This document shows, in pieces, positions 1 through 7,608 of a DNA stretch of 64,000 bases. Origin of the DNA: a virus. Position numbers and translations under genes: made by a program. Positions within the stretch are counted from its first letter, which is position 1; every line of letters starts with the position of its first letter. The notes below the pieces were generated by a model. It did not search any database, was not told the DNA's origin, and was given only the letters and a program-made list of their open reading frames with translations. The stretch is from the IMG/VR virus record IMGVR_UViG_3300031884_000002, positions 62,001 to 126,000 of that record; one strand, written 5' to 3'.

Positions 1-22
1 TCTATAGATAAAATCTAAATTG

Positions 23-226
23 TCAATCATTATCGCCGCTATAATAGGCTTTCTGTTTTTTGATTATGTTAATTGGATACACACATTTCGGACAAGTTAT
101 TAAAGGTGTGTTTGACTCTACATCCCATGCTAAAATAGTCCATTTACTATAATGAATATCTTTAGCATCCATAAAACTCATTGCTTTATTACAGATATCA
201 CATTTAAGATGCCAATGATTAGCCAT
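23..226 (-). CDS. Small zinc-ribbon protein
   Basis: A 67-aa protein with two CxxC pairs (Cys9/Cys12 and Cys45/Cys48) that should bind one zinc ion as a ribbon. No family is recognised. Its ATG overlaps the stop of the upstream minus-strand reading frame by 8 nt, so it is probably translated by coupling. Small Cys4 proteins like this recur throughout the window. Confidence 0.7.
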   Translation of the reverse strand: MANHWHLKCDICNKAMSFMDAKDIHYSKWTILAWDVESNTPLITCPKCVYPINIIKKQKAYYSGDND

Positions 227-410
227 TATTAACTTGTTTTTCTAAATTATGATGAAACTTAAATGCTTCTTGTAATAATACAATCAAATGAAGAGTTTCA
301 TCCGATGTAAATTTAAGTTCAATTTCATCAAATCCTTCTCCAACTTTAAGTTTTATGCCGCCATTATATTTAATTTCTTTAAGATTTATAGCATCATATC
401 TATATTTTAT
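219..410 (-). CDS. Small hypothetical protein with no ATG start
   Basis: An open frame of about 63 codons with protein-like content (for example KVGEGFDEIELKF) ends at 219 and overlaps the next gene in the ATGGCTAA style seen elsewhere here. No ATG, GTG or TTG lies in frame between its stop and the preceding in-frame stop. The only candidate start is an ATA near 410, inside the end of the upstream membrane peptide. It may use a rare start, be coupled, or have lost its start. Confidence 0.4.
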   Translation of the reverse strand: MKYRYDAINLKEIKYNGGIKLKVGEGFDEIELKFTSDETLHLIVLLQEAFKFHHNLEKQVNNG

Positions 411-504
411 ATTGTGATTTTACTTCTATAGTAGATACGAGAAACATTACAGTTCCGGCAACAGACCACACTAACAACAATGCAATAATTATAAATTCTA
501 TCAT
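400..504 (-). CDS. Single-pass membrane peptide, 34 aa
   Basis: A 34-aa peptide dominated by one hydrophobic segment (residues 4-24, starting MIEFIIIALLLVWSVAG). Its ATG overlaps the stop of the SLOG gene by the ATGA arrangement at 501-504, which supports a real gene. Function unknown; small membrane peptides are common in phage early regions. Confidence 0.6.
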   Translation of the reverse strand: MIEFIIIALLLVWSVAGTVMFLVSTIEVKSQYKI

Positions 505-1115
505 ATTTTACATCCTTTATACATTTTCATTTCGTTAAGATTATAATGAAAACTAAAATCTGGTAATGATTTTTCTTTTATTCTATTTAAATACTTAGAA
601 ATTGTGTCAGCGGTGCCACCATCCTTTAAAGTTTCTTTATCTCCAAACGTCATTGCCAGAATATAATGAGACATTGACACGTTAGTATTTCTATTTTTAA
701 ACCCATGAACCACCGTAACATCGGCACCTTTATCTATTGCTTGTTGTATCTCTTTAATAGAGTTTTGTTTAGTTTCTTTTTCAAATTGACTATGATACCA
801 GTTTGCAGTATCCGCAACTGTTCCAAAATCACTATAATTATCTATATAAGTTCCATTCTCATATTCACACGGAAGAAATAATTTAAGATTAGGCATTCTA
901 TTATTAAGATATAATCTTACTGCTATCGAATCTGCGCCAGCCGCACCACCCGATACAAGCGTATTAAGTGGATATTTTTCTTTTAAATTTATATAATCTA
1001 TAAGTTTGTCTGCTACTCTATACATTTCATTATATAAATCAAGTGATAATTTATCATAATCATTATGACGAAATGCCGTTCCAACAATCGCAAGTGAATT
1101 TTCATCTTTTATCAT
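501..1115 (-). CDS. SLOG-family Rossmann protein (DprA/YspA-like)
   Basis: A 204-aa protein with an N-terminal strand LAIVGTAFR and the glycine-rich loop LVSGGAAGADSIA near residues 53-65, typical of the SLOG superfamily (DprA, YspA, TIR-associated ligand-binding SLOGs). These domains bind nucleotides or nucleotide-derived ligands. Known members include DNA-processing proteins and sensors in anti-phage systems, but nothing here shows which ligand is used. It is the first gene of an operon starting from the promoter at 1124-1151. Confidence 0.7.
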   Translation of the reverse strand: MIKDENSLAIVGTAFRHNDYDKLSLDLYNEMYRVADKLIDYINLKEKYPLNTLVSGGAAGADSIAVRLYLNNRMPNLKLFLPCEYENGTYIDNYSDFGTVADTANWYHSQFEKETKQNSIKEIQQAIDKGADVTVVHGFKNRNTNVSMSHYILAMTFGDKETLKDGGTADTISKYLNRIKEKSLPDFSFHYNLNEMKMYKGCKI

Positions 1116-1123
1116 ACTTCAAT

Positions 1124-1151
1124 AGTATATCAGAACATTTAGAAATGTCAA
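1124..1151 (-). promoter_or_regulatory. Sigma70-like promoter for the SLOG operon
   Basis: On the minus strand a -35 TTGACA (1146-1151) and -10 TATACT (1124-1129) are separated by 16 bp, just upstream of the ATG at 1115. The same box pair and spacer recur across the window. Confidence 0.7.
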
Positions 1152-1209
1152 TTGTTTTTATTCCAATTATAAATATGTTGTTATTTTTTGATTAAAATCA
1201 CTATATCTC

Positions 1210-1219
1210 TATATTTATA
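1210..1219 (+). promoter_or_regulatory. TATATTTATA element before a homing endonuclease
   Basis: TATATTTATA lies 4 nt before the ATG at 1224. The same decamer, or a one- or two-base variant, is found just before most free-standing homing endonucleases here. It resembles a -10-only phage promoter, implying a nearly leaderless mRNA. Confidence 0.5.
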
Positions 1220-1223
1220 ATGT

Positions 1224-2030
1224 ATGAAGACATCAAATATAAATTATAACGAACAACAAACTATCATTTCATATAGTAATAATGGAATGCTAGTAAATGA
1301 TATAGCAAATAAATTAAATAGAAATGAAAAATCTATAAGAAACATTCTTAATAAAAATAAAATTCCAATACACTTCAATGACAAAAGAATTAAAAAATGG
1401 AGCGAACAAAATATAACGACTCTTAAAAATATGGTCCAATCTAATATATCTCATAAACAAATAGCCATAAAATTAAATAGAGGGGTGGCTGCAATATCAA
1501 AAAAATTAAAAGAATTAAATTTAAATTCCAATTTTCTTTTAAAAATAGAAGAAAATAAATGTTTAAAGTCCCAAGGAAAGAAAAAATGTAATGAATGCCA
1601 ACAAATAAAGAATATAAAAGAATTTAAACATTGGTGTAGAAAATGTGAAAATTGCCGAAATTTAATATTACAAAATAGAATTGAAAAAATGTCTAAAAAT
1701 AATGATTTAAAATATATTTTGATGGAAAAATTAAAATGGAATAGATATAGAGTTAAAAAATATAAATTTGAATGTGACATTGACTTACAATTTTTAATAG
1801 AATTATATAATAAACAAAATGGAAAATGTTATTATTCAAATAGAGTAATGTCATTATCTACACATAATGAAAATTCTATTTCGATTGATAGAATAGATTC
1901 TACACAAGGTTATACTAAAAATAATGTTGTATTATGTTGTAATAGAGTAAATTTAATTAAAAACGATATGACAATAGAAAACTTTAAAAATATTATAATA
2001 GATTTATATAATAATATAAATAATTTTTAG
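1224..2030 (+). CDS. HNH homing endonuclease with N-terminal HTH repeats
   Basis: A 268-aa protein. The N-terminal third has two helix-turn-helix-like units (IANKLNRNEKSIRNILNKN; IAIKLNRGVAAISKKLKEL) for DNA recognition. A Cys4 cluster follows (residues about 118-142), then a C-terminal HNH-type nuclease with SIDRIDSTQGYTKNNVVLCC. The gene opposes its neighbours and sits alone behind a TATATTTATA element, as expected for an inserted mobile endonuclease. It ends 14 bp before the stop of the convergent membrane protein gene. Confidence 0.85.
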   Translation: MKTSNINYNEQQTIISYSNNGMLVNDIANKLNRNEKSIRNILNKNKIPIHFNDKRIKKWSEQNITTLKNMVQSNISHKQIAIKLNRGVAAISKKLKELNLNSNFLLKIEENKCLKSQGKKKCNECQQIKNIKEFKHWCRKCENCRNLILQNRIEKMSKNNDLKYILMEKLKWNRYRVKKYKFECDIDLQFLIELYNKQNGKCYYSNRVMSLSTHNENSISIDRIDSTQGYTKNNVVLCCNRVNLIKNDMTIENFKNIIIDLYNNINNF

Positions 2031-2044
2031 ATGGAAGTCAATGG

Positions 2045-2287
2045 TTATTTTTTAAACCAGTTACAAATAGAAGGGAATATGATATTGTATATTGGAGTTA
2101 TAATATACAATGTAAAAAGACACACCAAATATACAAAAAATACTATAGGACCAAGTATTAAACATAACAATGCTAATTTAAACTTATTTTTTACATTATC
2201 AGTTATATTTTCCCAAAATATTATGGCAATAACAAGTCCAATTATCATCCATAATGATAAAAAGTCAGATATAATAAAAGGTAACAT
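2045..2287 (-). CDS. Membrane protein, 80 aa
   Basis: An 80-aa protein with two hydrophobic segments (about residues 8-26 and 36-62) separated by a short basic stretch. It lies 8 nt downstream of the rIIB-like gene, probably in the same operon. In T4, rIIA and rIIB are membrane-associated, so this may be a partner, but that is inference. Confidence 0.6.
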   Translation of the reverse strand: MLPFIISDFLSLWMIIGLVIAIIFWENITDNVKNKFKLALLCLILGPIVFFVYLVCLFTLYIITPIYNIIFPSICNWFKK

Positions 2288-2295
2288 ATCAATAT

Positions 2296-3744
2296 TTAGT
2301 TAGCATTAAAAATATGAGTAGTATAACCAGCACGATAGCCAGCAATATATAATACATGATTATCACTATCGGCGGCATCAACATCACCTTCAAGGTATCG
2401 AGCCGGATTATTATCAATCATATCATTGGCACCGGCTACAAATCCTTCAACAAAATGATTATTATTACTATTTGGAACTCGTTGTAACACCATCTGCTGA
2501 ATAATATAACTAACCACTTGAGCGAAAGTTAATTCTTTATTATTTTCTACTTTTTCGGCTTCTGAATCAGAAATATCAATCTGAAATATTTCTTCCATTG
2601 CCATAAGTAATTCAACGCCATCCAATGAGTCAAGTCCGCATGAATGAATCTTATCAGTTAATTTAATTTCAGGATTAACTCCTAAATCTCCATATAACTG
2701 TTCATGTGTCAAATCCCTAATTTGAGACCATATATTTTCAATAAACAATAAAGGTCTCTTTTCCACCTTGGAAATATGTGCTTCAACGGGAATTGGAGAT
2801 TCAATCGGAAAATTAGTTGTTAATGCATCAATTTCTTCATTGGCTTTCTTTTCAATTTCACAAATACATTCATTGTCTATATTGATAGGAGAAGCACACT
2901 TGCTACAATGACAATTTTCCATTACAGAACCACATCCATCACAATAATCATCTCCAACTGGAGTAGAAGGAACCGTAGTGTTTTCATTATTAAATACCAA
3001 TGGAAGATAATTCTCCAATTCTCCAATTACTTTATATTTACAAATACGATGTTTTTGAAACTCACAGTCCCTTGGAACTGTAACAAAATCTACGGGGTCA
3101 ATTTCAACCAGAATGACTCGTTTTCCATATTCTCTGGCATATTCCAAAGAACCGGCGTGAAGTCCGGGACCACATTCAGTTAAATAATTGTCACATACAG
3201 ATGAACGTTCAACTTCAATCGTGGAGCCAATAGTATTAAGAATACGTCCCTTTTCATCCACTTTACCTTGTAAAACTACAGTTTCGAGATTTCCAGTAAT
3301 AGACCAATAATCTTCATTAACCCCCTTATATGCAATTACAAATCCAGCATCCGTCAAAGTCAATCCCAAATGTTCCATAAATTTATAAGATTCTTCGATT
3401 GCCCTTTGCGATGGATTTTTACGAAGACGTTCAATATAATTGGCAATTGGTTGATAAGGAAATCCCGATTTAAGAAATGCCATAACCCGTTGAGCATCAA
3501 ATGTATTAATATGCCGACCATTATAAGTTACACCGGCAGTATTAACTGAAAGTTTTCCATTTGAATATTCCTCAACAACAGTTTTCATAGAAATCAATCG
3601 TTCAAGCAATTCCTTATTTCCAGCCTTGAATGCGTCTCGCAATTCATTCCATTTTGGATGGTCTGATTTTGCCGTTAGAATCTGTTTCCCATTATCAATA
3701 ATGAGAGTCAATGTTTCGTTAATTAAACTGGATGCGGTAATCAT
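2296..3744 (-). CDS. rIIB: rIIB-like protein fused to an acyl carrier protein domain
   Basis: A 482-aa protein. Residues 1-250 match the rIIB-like family: an N-terminal region with YNGRHINTFDAQRVMAFL and a core with GVNEDYW, ECGPGLHAGSLEYA and ILVEIDPVDFVTVP. T4 rIIB is about 312 aa, so this one is longer. A cysteine cluster (Cys268 to Cys295) follows. Residues about 335-420 form an acyl-carrier-protein domain with CGLDSLDGVELLMAMEEIF; Ser373 in LDSLD is in the 4'-phosphopantetheine attachment position. The last 55 residues look like a phage tail-end domain (FVEGFVAGAND). It neighbours rIIA and has its own promoter at 3766-3793. Confidence 0.85.
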   Translation of the reverse strand: MITASSLINETLTLIIDNGKQILTAKSDHPKWNELRDAFKAGNKELLERLISMKTVVEEYSNGKLSVNTAGVTYNGRHINTFDAQRVMAFLKSGFPYQPIANYIERLRKNPSQRAIEESYKFMEHLGLTLTDAGFVIAYKGVNEDYWSITGNLETVVLQGKVDEKGRILNTIGSTIEVERSSVCDNYLTECGPGLHAGSLEYAREYGKRVILVEIDPVDFVTVPRDCEFQKHRICKYKVIGELENYLPLVFNNENTTVPSTPVGDDYCDGCGSVMENCHCSKCASPINIDNECICEIEKKANEEIDALTTNFPIESPIPVEAHISKVEKRPLLFIENIWSQIRDLTHEQLYGDLGVNPEIKLTDKIHSCGLDSLDGVELLMAMEEIFQIDISDSEAEKVENNKELTFAQVVSYIIQQMVLQRVPNSNNNHFVEGFVAGANDMIDNNPARYLEGDVDAADSDNHVLYIAGYRAGYTTHIFNAN

Positions 3745-3765
3745 ATTTTTGTTTTAAGTTTTCAA

Positions 3766-3793
3766 AGTATATAGGTTATAGATTAAATGTCAA
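3766..3793 (-). promoter_or_regulatory. Promoter for the rIIB-like gene
   Basis: Minus-strand TTGACA (3788-3793) and TATACT (3766-3771) with a 16-bp spacer, about 20 bp before the rIIB-like start. Confidence 0.7.
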
Positions 3794-3798
3794 GTATC

Positions 3799-4026
3799 TT
3801 ATTTAGGTATAACGGTTGCAGTATTGGCATCAGTATCAAACTCTATAGTAATATATTCACCATATCTTACCCATTTATCAGCAAACTCTTCAAGTTCATG
3901 TCTAACATCATCATATGCTTGATGACGCTCTTCATCATCGACAATATTTTGAGTAGCAGAACCAGCAGCATCAATCGCTGATTGATATACTGCATCCGGA
4001 CTTTTGAATGTAACTTTAAACTTCAT
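3799..4026 (-). CDS. Hypothetical protein, 75 aa
   Basis: A 75-aa acidic protein with a central helix (EERHQAYDDVRHELEEFADKW) and a C-terminal beta hairpin (YITIEFDTDANTATVIP). No family is recognised. It lies between rIIB and rIIA and has its own promoter at 4035-4062. Confidence 0.65.
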   Translation of the reverse strand: MKFKVTFKSPDAVYQSAIDAAGSATQNIVDDEERHQAYDDVRHELEEFADKWVRYGEYITIEFDTDANTATVIPK

Positions 4027-4034
4027 ATGTTCGT

Positions 4035-4062
4035 ATGATATAGGTTATAGATTAAATGTCAA
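4035..4062 (-). promoter_or_regulatory. Promoter for the 75-aa gene
   Basis: Minus-strand TTGACA (4057-4062) and TATCAT (4035-4040), 16-bp spacer. It overlaps the last bases of the upstream gene. Confidence 0.6.
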
Positions 4063-4268
4063 GTAGGAATTACTTTCACTCTGCATAATTTGGAATCGGG
4101 AAAATAAGTTTTCATATAAAACTCAGGAGTTACTTCATTTTTATAGTTGTCAAGTTTAGTATAAAACTTATCCCTTCCAAAATGATGAAAATCATATCTA
4201 CAATCTTTGTTATATTCTGTCAATGGATGAATAATCATCCATCCTTCAATATGTTCATCAGTATTCAT
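4059..4268 (-). CDS. Hypothetical protein, 69 aa
   Basis: A 69-aa protein rich in aromatic residues (GWMIIHPLTEYNKD, YDFHHFGRDKFY). No family recognised. It starts 18 nt after the rIIA stop and is probably co-transcribed with rIIA. Confidence 0.6.
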   Translation of the reverse strand: MNTDEHIEGWMIIHPLTEYNKDCRYDFHHFGRDKFYTKLDNYKNEVTPEFYMKTYFPDSKLCRVKVIPT

Positions 4269-4286
4269 AATTATAGTTTCTAAACA

Positions 4287-6665
4287 TTAAGCCGTAACTA
4301 ATTCTTCCGGTTGAATATCAACTAAATCAACTACATCGGTTTTAACTGTTTCCGTATATTCATTATATAAATCAATCGACTTGATATATTTTACAAAATT
4401 ATTACGACTAATTTCATTATTGAGTGAACCATTTCTCATATTATGCCAATTAATATAAGGATAGATTTTAATGATTTCATTTTTAATATCTTCAATATTA
4501 ACCGTTGGTTTAATTCCTTTAACAAAATTACACCAAATATAAAGTTGTTGAATAGCATCAATAAATCCAGTTGTATCTTTATTTTTATTAAGAGAAAAAG
4601 AAGTATTAAACAATTTAATCAATACATGATTATCACCTAATTCTTTAGTTAGAAGTTCAGCCTCTTCAATGTTAATAACCGAAGTATCGGCATATTGATT
4701 AACCAAATCTTGAGGATTAATATTGGATGATATACTTTCTACAATAAACTTATCCAGCGGCAACCAAGTTTTATTTTCAATAGCATTCTCAAACCATTTG
4801 GCACCAGCGGTAATACTATCAATAATATAAACCCTCTCAATATCCAAGTTCAATTTATCATTGATAGTTTTAATATATCCCATCACATCACTAACATAGA
4901 TTTCATTATCATTAAACTTGATTTTATTTCCACGAAAATAATTCTTACGTCCACGTTTACTTGGTGCTTTATATAGAAAATAAACGTCTTCATCAATATC
5001 TTTAAATGCAACATCGGACTCTTCAACCTCTTCCGATACAAAATCCATATATTCCATCTTACGAATAACCGAAGTCCAACTACCACCCGAACGAGTTCCT
5101 TTATTAGCAGAATACCAAACCTTGGCATCGGCCAACAAATCGGATAGATTTAGAGTCGGCACAGTATCAAAATTATATTCTTTATAGAATGCAGATTTAA
5201 TATTATTGGTTTCAAAGTTCAATACATGAATAATCTTATATTGATAATTTTTAGAAAATAACAAATACCGCATAACCATAGCCATTCCGCTTCTCTTATT
5301 GGTATCGTTAATAACAACTCCAACCTTATCGGATGCTGTAATTCCATTATAAACATTAGATTTGCATTTAAAAGTTTTAATCCGGTTCTTCTTGGGACGA
5401 TAAGTAGTCATTACTGGAGCATATGGATTATAATCTTTTCCATCAAGGTTGTCCGAAGATAATGCATTATCAAATCGATTAATATGTCTAAAAGAAGCAT
5501 CTGTAATTGGAATACCATTCCAAATAAGTTGTCCCTTCAACGTATCTTCCAATTTAGATAAATTACCAGCCAAGATTTTAATATTATCAATGGCAATACT
5601 GCCATCTTCCGTTTCAATCGGCAAACCACTTCCGAAAATAGAATTATATATTTTCTTTGCTTCCCAGATATTAAAAGCATTGGAAAACTTTTCCTGCACT
5701 GATTCCTTGATTTTGACAATAATATCTTCAATTTTAGAAATTAAAGCCTCCAATGTCAATTTGGAATATTCTAATGCCTCTCTCGAAGGAACAAATTCCA
5801 AATCACCCATTTTATATTTTAAAACTAAATCATTAGAATGAAGCAAATCCAATAAAGCACGGCTCTTACTATCAATCGGCAATTGGTTGGAAATTTTATT
5901 AAAATCCAAGGGGTAAGAAACGTTTCCCATGTAAGCCACCGCAACCGCAGCATATCCAGATTTGGGACGAATTTCCCAACCATCACCTTTCAAGGTGGCT
6001 GGAGTAGTCCTGAATTTATCAATTTGTAATTGATATTCATCATTCAGATTAACGAGTTGAGGAAGCATTTCCCAATATTTAAAATAATTAGCGGCTTCCT
6101 GATGAATATCATACATCATTTCACTTTTAATAGGAATACAAACTTCAATGCCGGTAGGTTCATCAGAAACAATACGAGCCATTTCATAAATTTGAGGAAG
6201 TTTAGTTTTATCTCCCTTAATAATTTGATAAATTGCCTTTTCTCCTTTATTCCAAGAAGTAACTGTCATAGAATCACTTACACATTGAAAAGATTTTGAT
6301 CCAAATCCCCACGAACCATTAAAATCATTGGAATTTCTACGTGTAGATGTTCCCATATTACAATAAATTTTAACAATTTCCTCGGCATTCAATCCAGCAC
6401 CAAAATCTCGGAATTTAAGTGTCAAATCATTATATACAGGCAATGTAACTATAAAATCAGAAATTGGCTTCTTGGCTTCAATATGAGCGTCAAAAGCATT
6501 GTTAGCATATTCCCTCACAACTGCCAATTCTTTCTTGGAATACATTTTATCAGATAGACAATCCATAATTCTGGCTCTCTCAGCAGCATCAAAATCAACT
6601 TGTCCAATAAGTTTTACACCGGAACCATTCGTTTCAATCGTCTGTTGTGTTTCGTTGGATATCAT
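4287..6665 (-). CDS. rIIA: rIIA-like GHKL ATPase
   Basis: A 792-aa protein, close to T4 rIIA (725 aa). The N-terminal GHKL ATP-binding fold is clear: N-box VREYANNAFDAH (residues 50-61), G1 box FRDFGAGL (85-92) and G2 box SWGFGSKSF (118-126). In T4, rIIA with rIIB protects infection from lambda RexAB exclusion and acts at the membrane; the biochemical role is unsettled. The C-terminal two thirds show no motif I recognise. A promoter lies directly upstream, next to the end of the CRISPR array. Confidence 0.9.
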   Translation of the reverse strand: MISNETQQTIETNGSGVKLIGQVDFDAAERARIMDCLSDKMYSKKELAVVREYANNAFDAHIEAKKPISDFIVTLPVYNDLTLKFRDFGAGLNAEEIVKIYCNMGTSTRRNSNDFNGSWGFGSKSFQCVSDSMTVTSWNKGEKAIYQIIKGDKTKLPQIYEMARIVSDEPTGIEVCIPIKSEMMYDIHQEAANYFKYWEMLPQLVNLNDEYQLQIDKFRTTPATLKGDGWEIRPKSGYAAVAVAYMGNVSYPLDFNKISNQLPIDSKSRALLDLLHSNDLVLKYKMGDLEFVPSREALEYSKLTLEALISKIEDIIVKIKESVQEKFSNAFNIWEAKKIYNSIFGSGLPIETEDGSIAIDNIKILAGNLSKLEDTLKGQLIWNGIPITDASFRHINRFDNALSSDNLDGKDYNPYAPVMTTYRPKKNRIKTFKCKSNVYNGITASDKVGVVINDTNKRSGMAMVMRYLLFSKNYQYKIIHVLNFETNNIKSAFYKEYNFDTVPTLNLSDLLADAKVWYSANKGTRSGGSWTSVIRKMEYMDFVSEEVEESDVAFKDIDEDVYFLYKAPSKRGRKNYFRGNKIKFNDNEIYVSDVMGYIKTINDKLNLDIERVYIIDSITAGAKWFENAIENKTWLPLDKFIVESISSNINPQDLVNQYADTSVINIEEAELLTKELGDNHVLIKLFNTSFSLNKNKDTTGFIDAIQQLYIWCNFVKGIKPTVNIEDIKNEIIKIYPYINWHNMRNGSLNNEISRNNFVKYIKSIDLYNEYTETVKTDVVDLVDIQPEELVTA

Positions 6666-6689
6666 AATTTAATAATTTGTTATGCTCCA

Positions 6690-6717
6690 AGAATATAGAT
6701 TTTAGATTAAAAGTCAA
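6690..6717 (-). promoter_or_regulatory. Promoter for rIIA
   Basis: Minus-strand TTGACT (6712-6717) and TATTCT (6690-6695) with a 16-bp spacer, 11 nt from the degenerate end of the CRISPR array. Confidence 0.65.
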
Positions 6718-6727
6718 TGAAAATATT

Positions 6728-7270
6728 TTCGATTTTTGTAATGTTACGTTTATTTATTTTGACTACCTTAATTAAGAATATTAACGAAGACATCGCCAAT
6801 CCCCCGAAATACTCAAAATATCCTTTATTTATTTTGACAGCGGCAATCGCAGAGCAACTGAATACCGATGGAGTCCCCGAAATACTAAAAATATCCTTTA
6901 TTTATTTTGACTCAATTGAAGAACTTGGTAATCCATAAAGATTTACACCCCGAAATACTCAAAATATCATTTATTTATTTTGACATTCGATATTTAAGGT
7001 CCTCAATATCAAGGTCATACCCGAAATACTCAAAATATCCTTTATTTATTTTGACATGATATGGGAGATTAAAAGTAATCTGGCTCCAGTTCCCGAAATA
7101 CTCAAAATATCCTTTATTTATTTTGACTTTATATTCCAGCCTAATGATTTTAATCGATCAATCCCGAAATACTCAAAATATCCTTTATTTATTTTGACCA
7201 ATTGCTCCATTCATATATTAATAAGGGAGTAGTACCCGAAATACTCAAAATATCCTTTATTTATTTTGAC
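6728..7270 (-). CRISPR. CRISPR array 1: seven 36-bp repeats plus a degenerate terminal repeat
   Basis: Seven repeats of 36 bp start at 6803, 6876, 6949, 7020, 7092, 7163 and 7235. Six unrelated spacers of 35-37 bp separate them. An eighth, degenerate copy (6728-6763) keeps only the last 15-16 bases and is followed by a 39-bp spacer. On the minus strand the repeat starts GTCAAAATAAATAAAGG and ends GAGTATTTCGGG; an internal 8-bp palindrome (TCAAAATA/TATTTTGA) can form a hairpin. Repeats at 6876 and 6949 carry single changes while those from 7020 onward are identical, so the low-coordinate end is the old, leader-distal end. That points to minus-strand transcription, the same strand as the neighbouring Cas12-like gene. 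Spacers mostly have an open reading frame, as expected for protospacers from genes. Confidence 0.92.
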
Positions 7271-7459
7271 AGCCTTCCCGTAAAGGGTTTATTGTCAACT
7301 ATTTAAAAGGCTTTCCACGAGCGGCTATATCAGAAAAGATATAACCTAACTCATGCTAGGCATGTCGGATGCCTAAATATTTGTCAAAGAACAACTTACA
7401 TCTTGCGAGCGGTTATGCGTAACTATCTCATCACCACACCGCTCGCAAGAAAAATTAAA
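7271..7459 (-). ncRNA. Structured RNA between the Cas12-like gene and array 1 (tracrRNA/leader candidate)
   Basis: This intergenic stretch abuts the first repeat and is far more structured than its surroundings. Visible stems: 7402-7412 with 7439-7449 (11 bp, CTTGCGAGCGG), 7357-7363 with 7369-7375 (7 bp), 7323-7331 with 7338-7346 (8 of 9 bp), 7271-7276 with 7307-7312 (6 bp) enclosing a CCC/GGG hairpin. GAGCGG at 7407-7412 has a second near-complementary partner (minus-strand CCGCTC near 7319-7324), so two alternative folds are possible. Position and structure fit a tracrRNA, scoutRNA or omega-RNA-like scaffold, but no long anti-repeat is visible in it. A leader that only drives array transcription is the alternative. 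Confidence 0.7.
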
Positions 7460-7608
7460 TTACCATCCTCTACGTTTATTTTGACTACAAAGTTTTTTAT
7501 AATTCAACTCTTCTTCATTGGTTAATCTCCAATATGTAGCCCCCTCTATTCGTTTTTCTCGATGTTTTTTTTCAACAAAGGAATGAGCGTCTCTAAGAAT
7601 ATTATTTT
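7460..7608 (-). other. Out-of-frame C-terminal extension of the Cas12-like gene (candidate RuvC-III)
   Basis: Directly after the stop at 7609-7611 the -1 frame stays open for about 50 codons and ends at 7460. It lacks an ATG and encodes a basic, helix-rich segment including NNILRDAHSFVEKKHREKR. DAHSF could be the D-A-x-A-type RuvC-III motif that the annotated protein lacks. Either a frameshift split the gene or ribosomes shift near the A-rich stretch at the stop. Its last codons contain GTCAAAATAAA, identical to the start of the array repeat. Confidence 0.5.

Noticed and set aside
2031-2303. Plus-strand 90-codon frame after the first HNH gene.
   Set aside because: It is the shadow of the minus-strand membrane protein gene, which has sensible hydrophobic segments and operon position.
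6717-6938. Open reading frame across the first repeats of array 1.
   Set aside because: It only translates repeats and spacers; the 36-bp periodicity is a multiple of three, which keeps frames open.
7474-7488. Reading the GTCAAAATAAA segment as a tracrRNA anti-repeat.
   Set aside because: It has the same sense as the array repeat if both are transcribed from the minus strand, so it could pair only with a plus-strand crRNA, which the repeat decay pattern argues against. Kept as an origin hypothesis instead.
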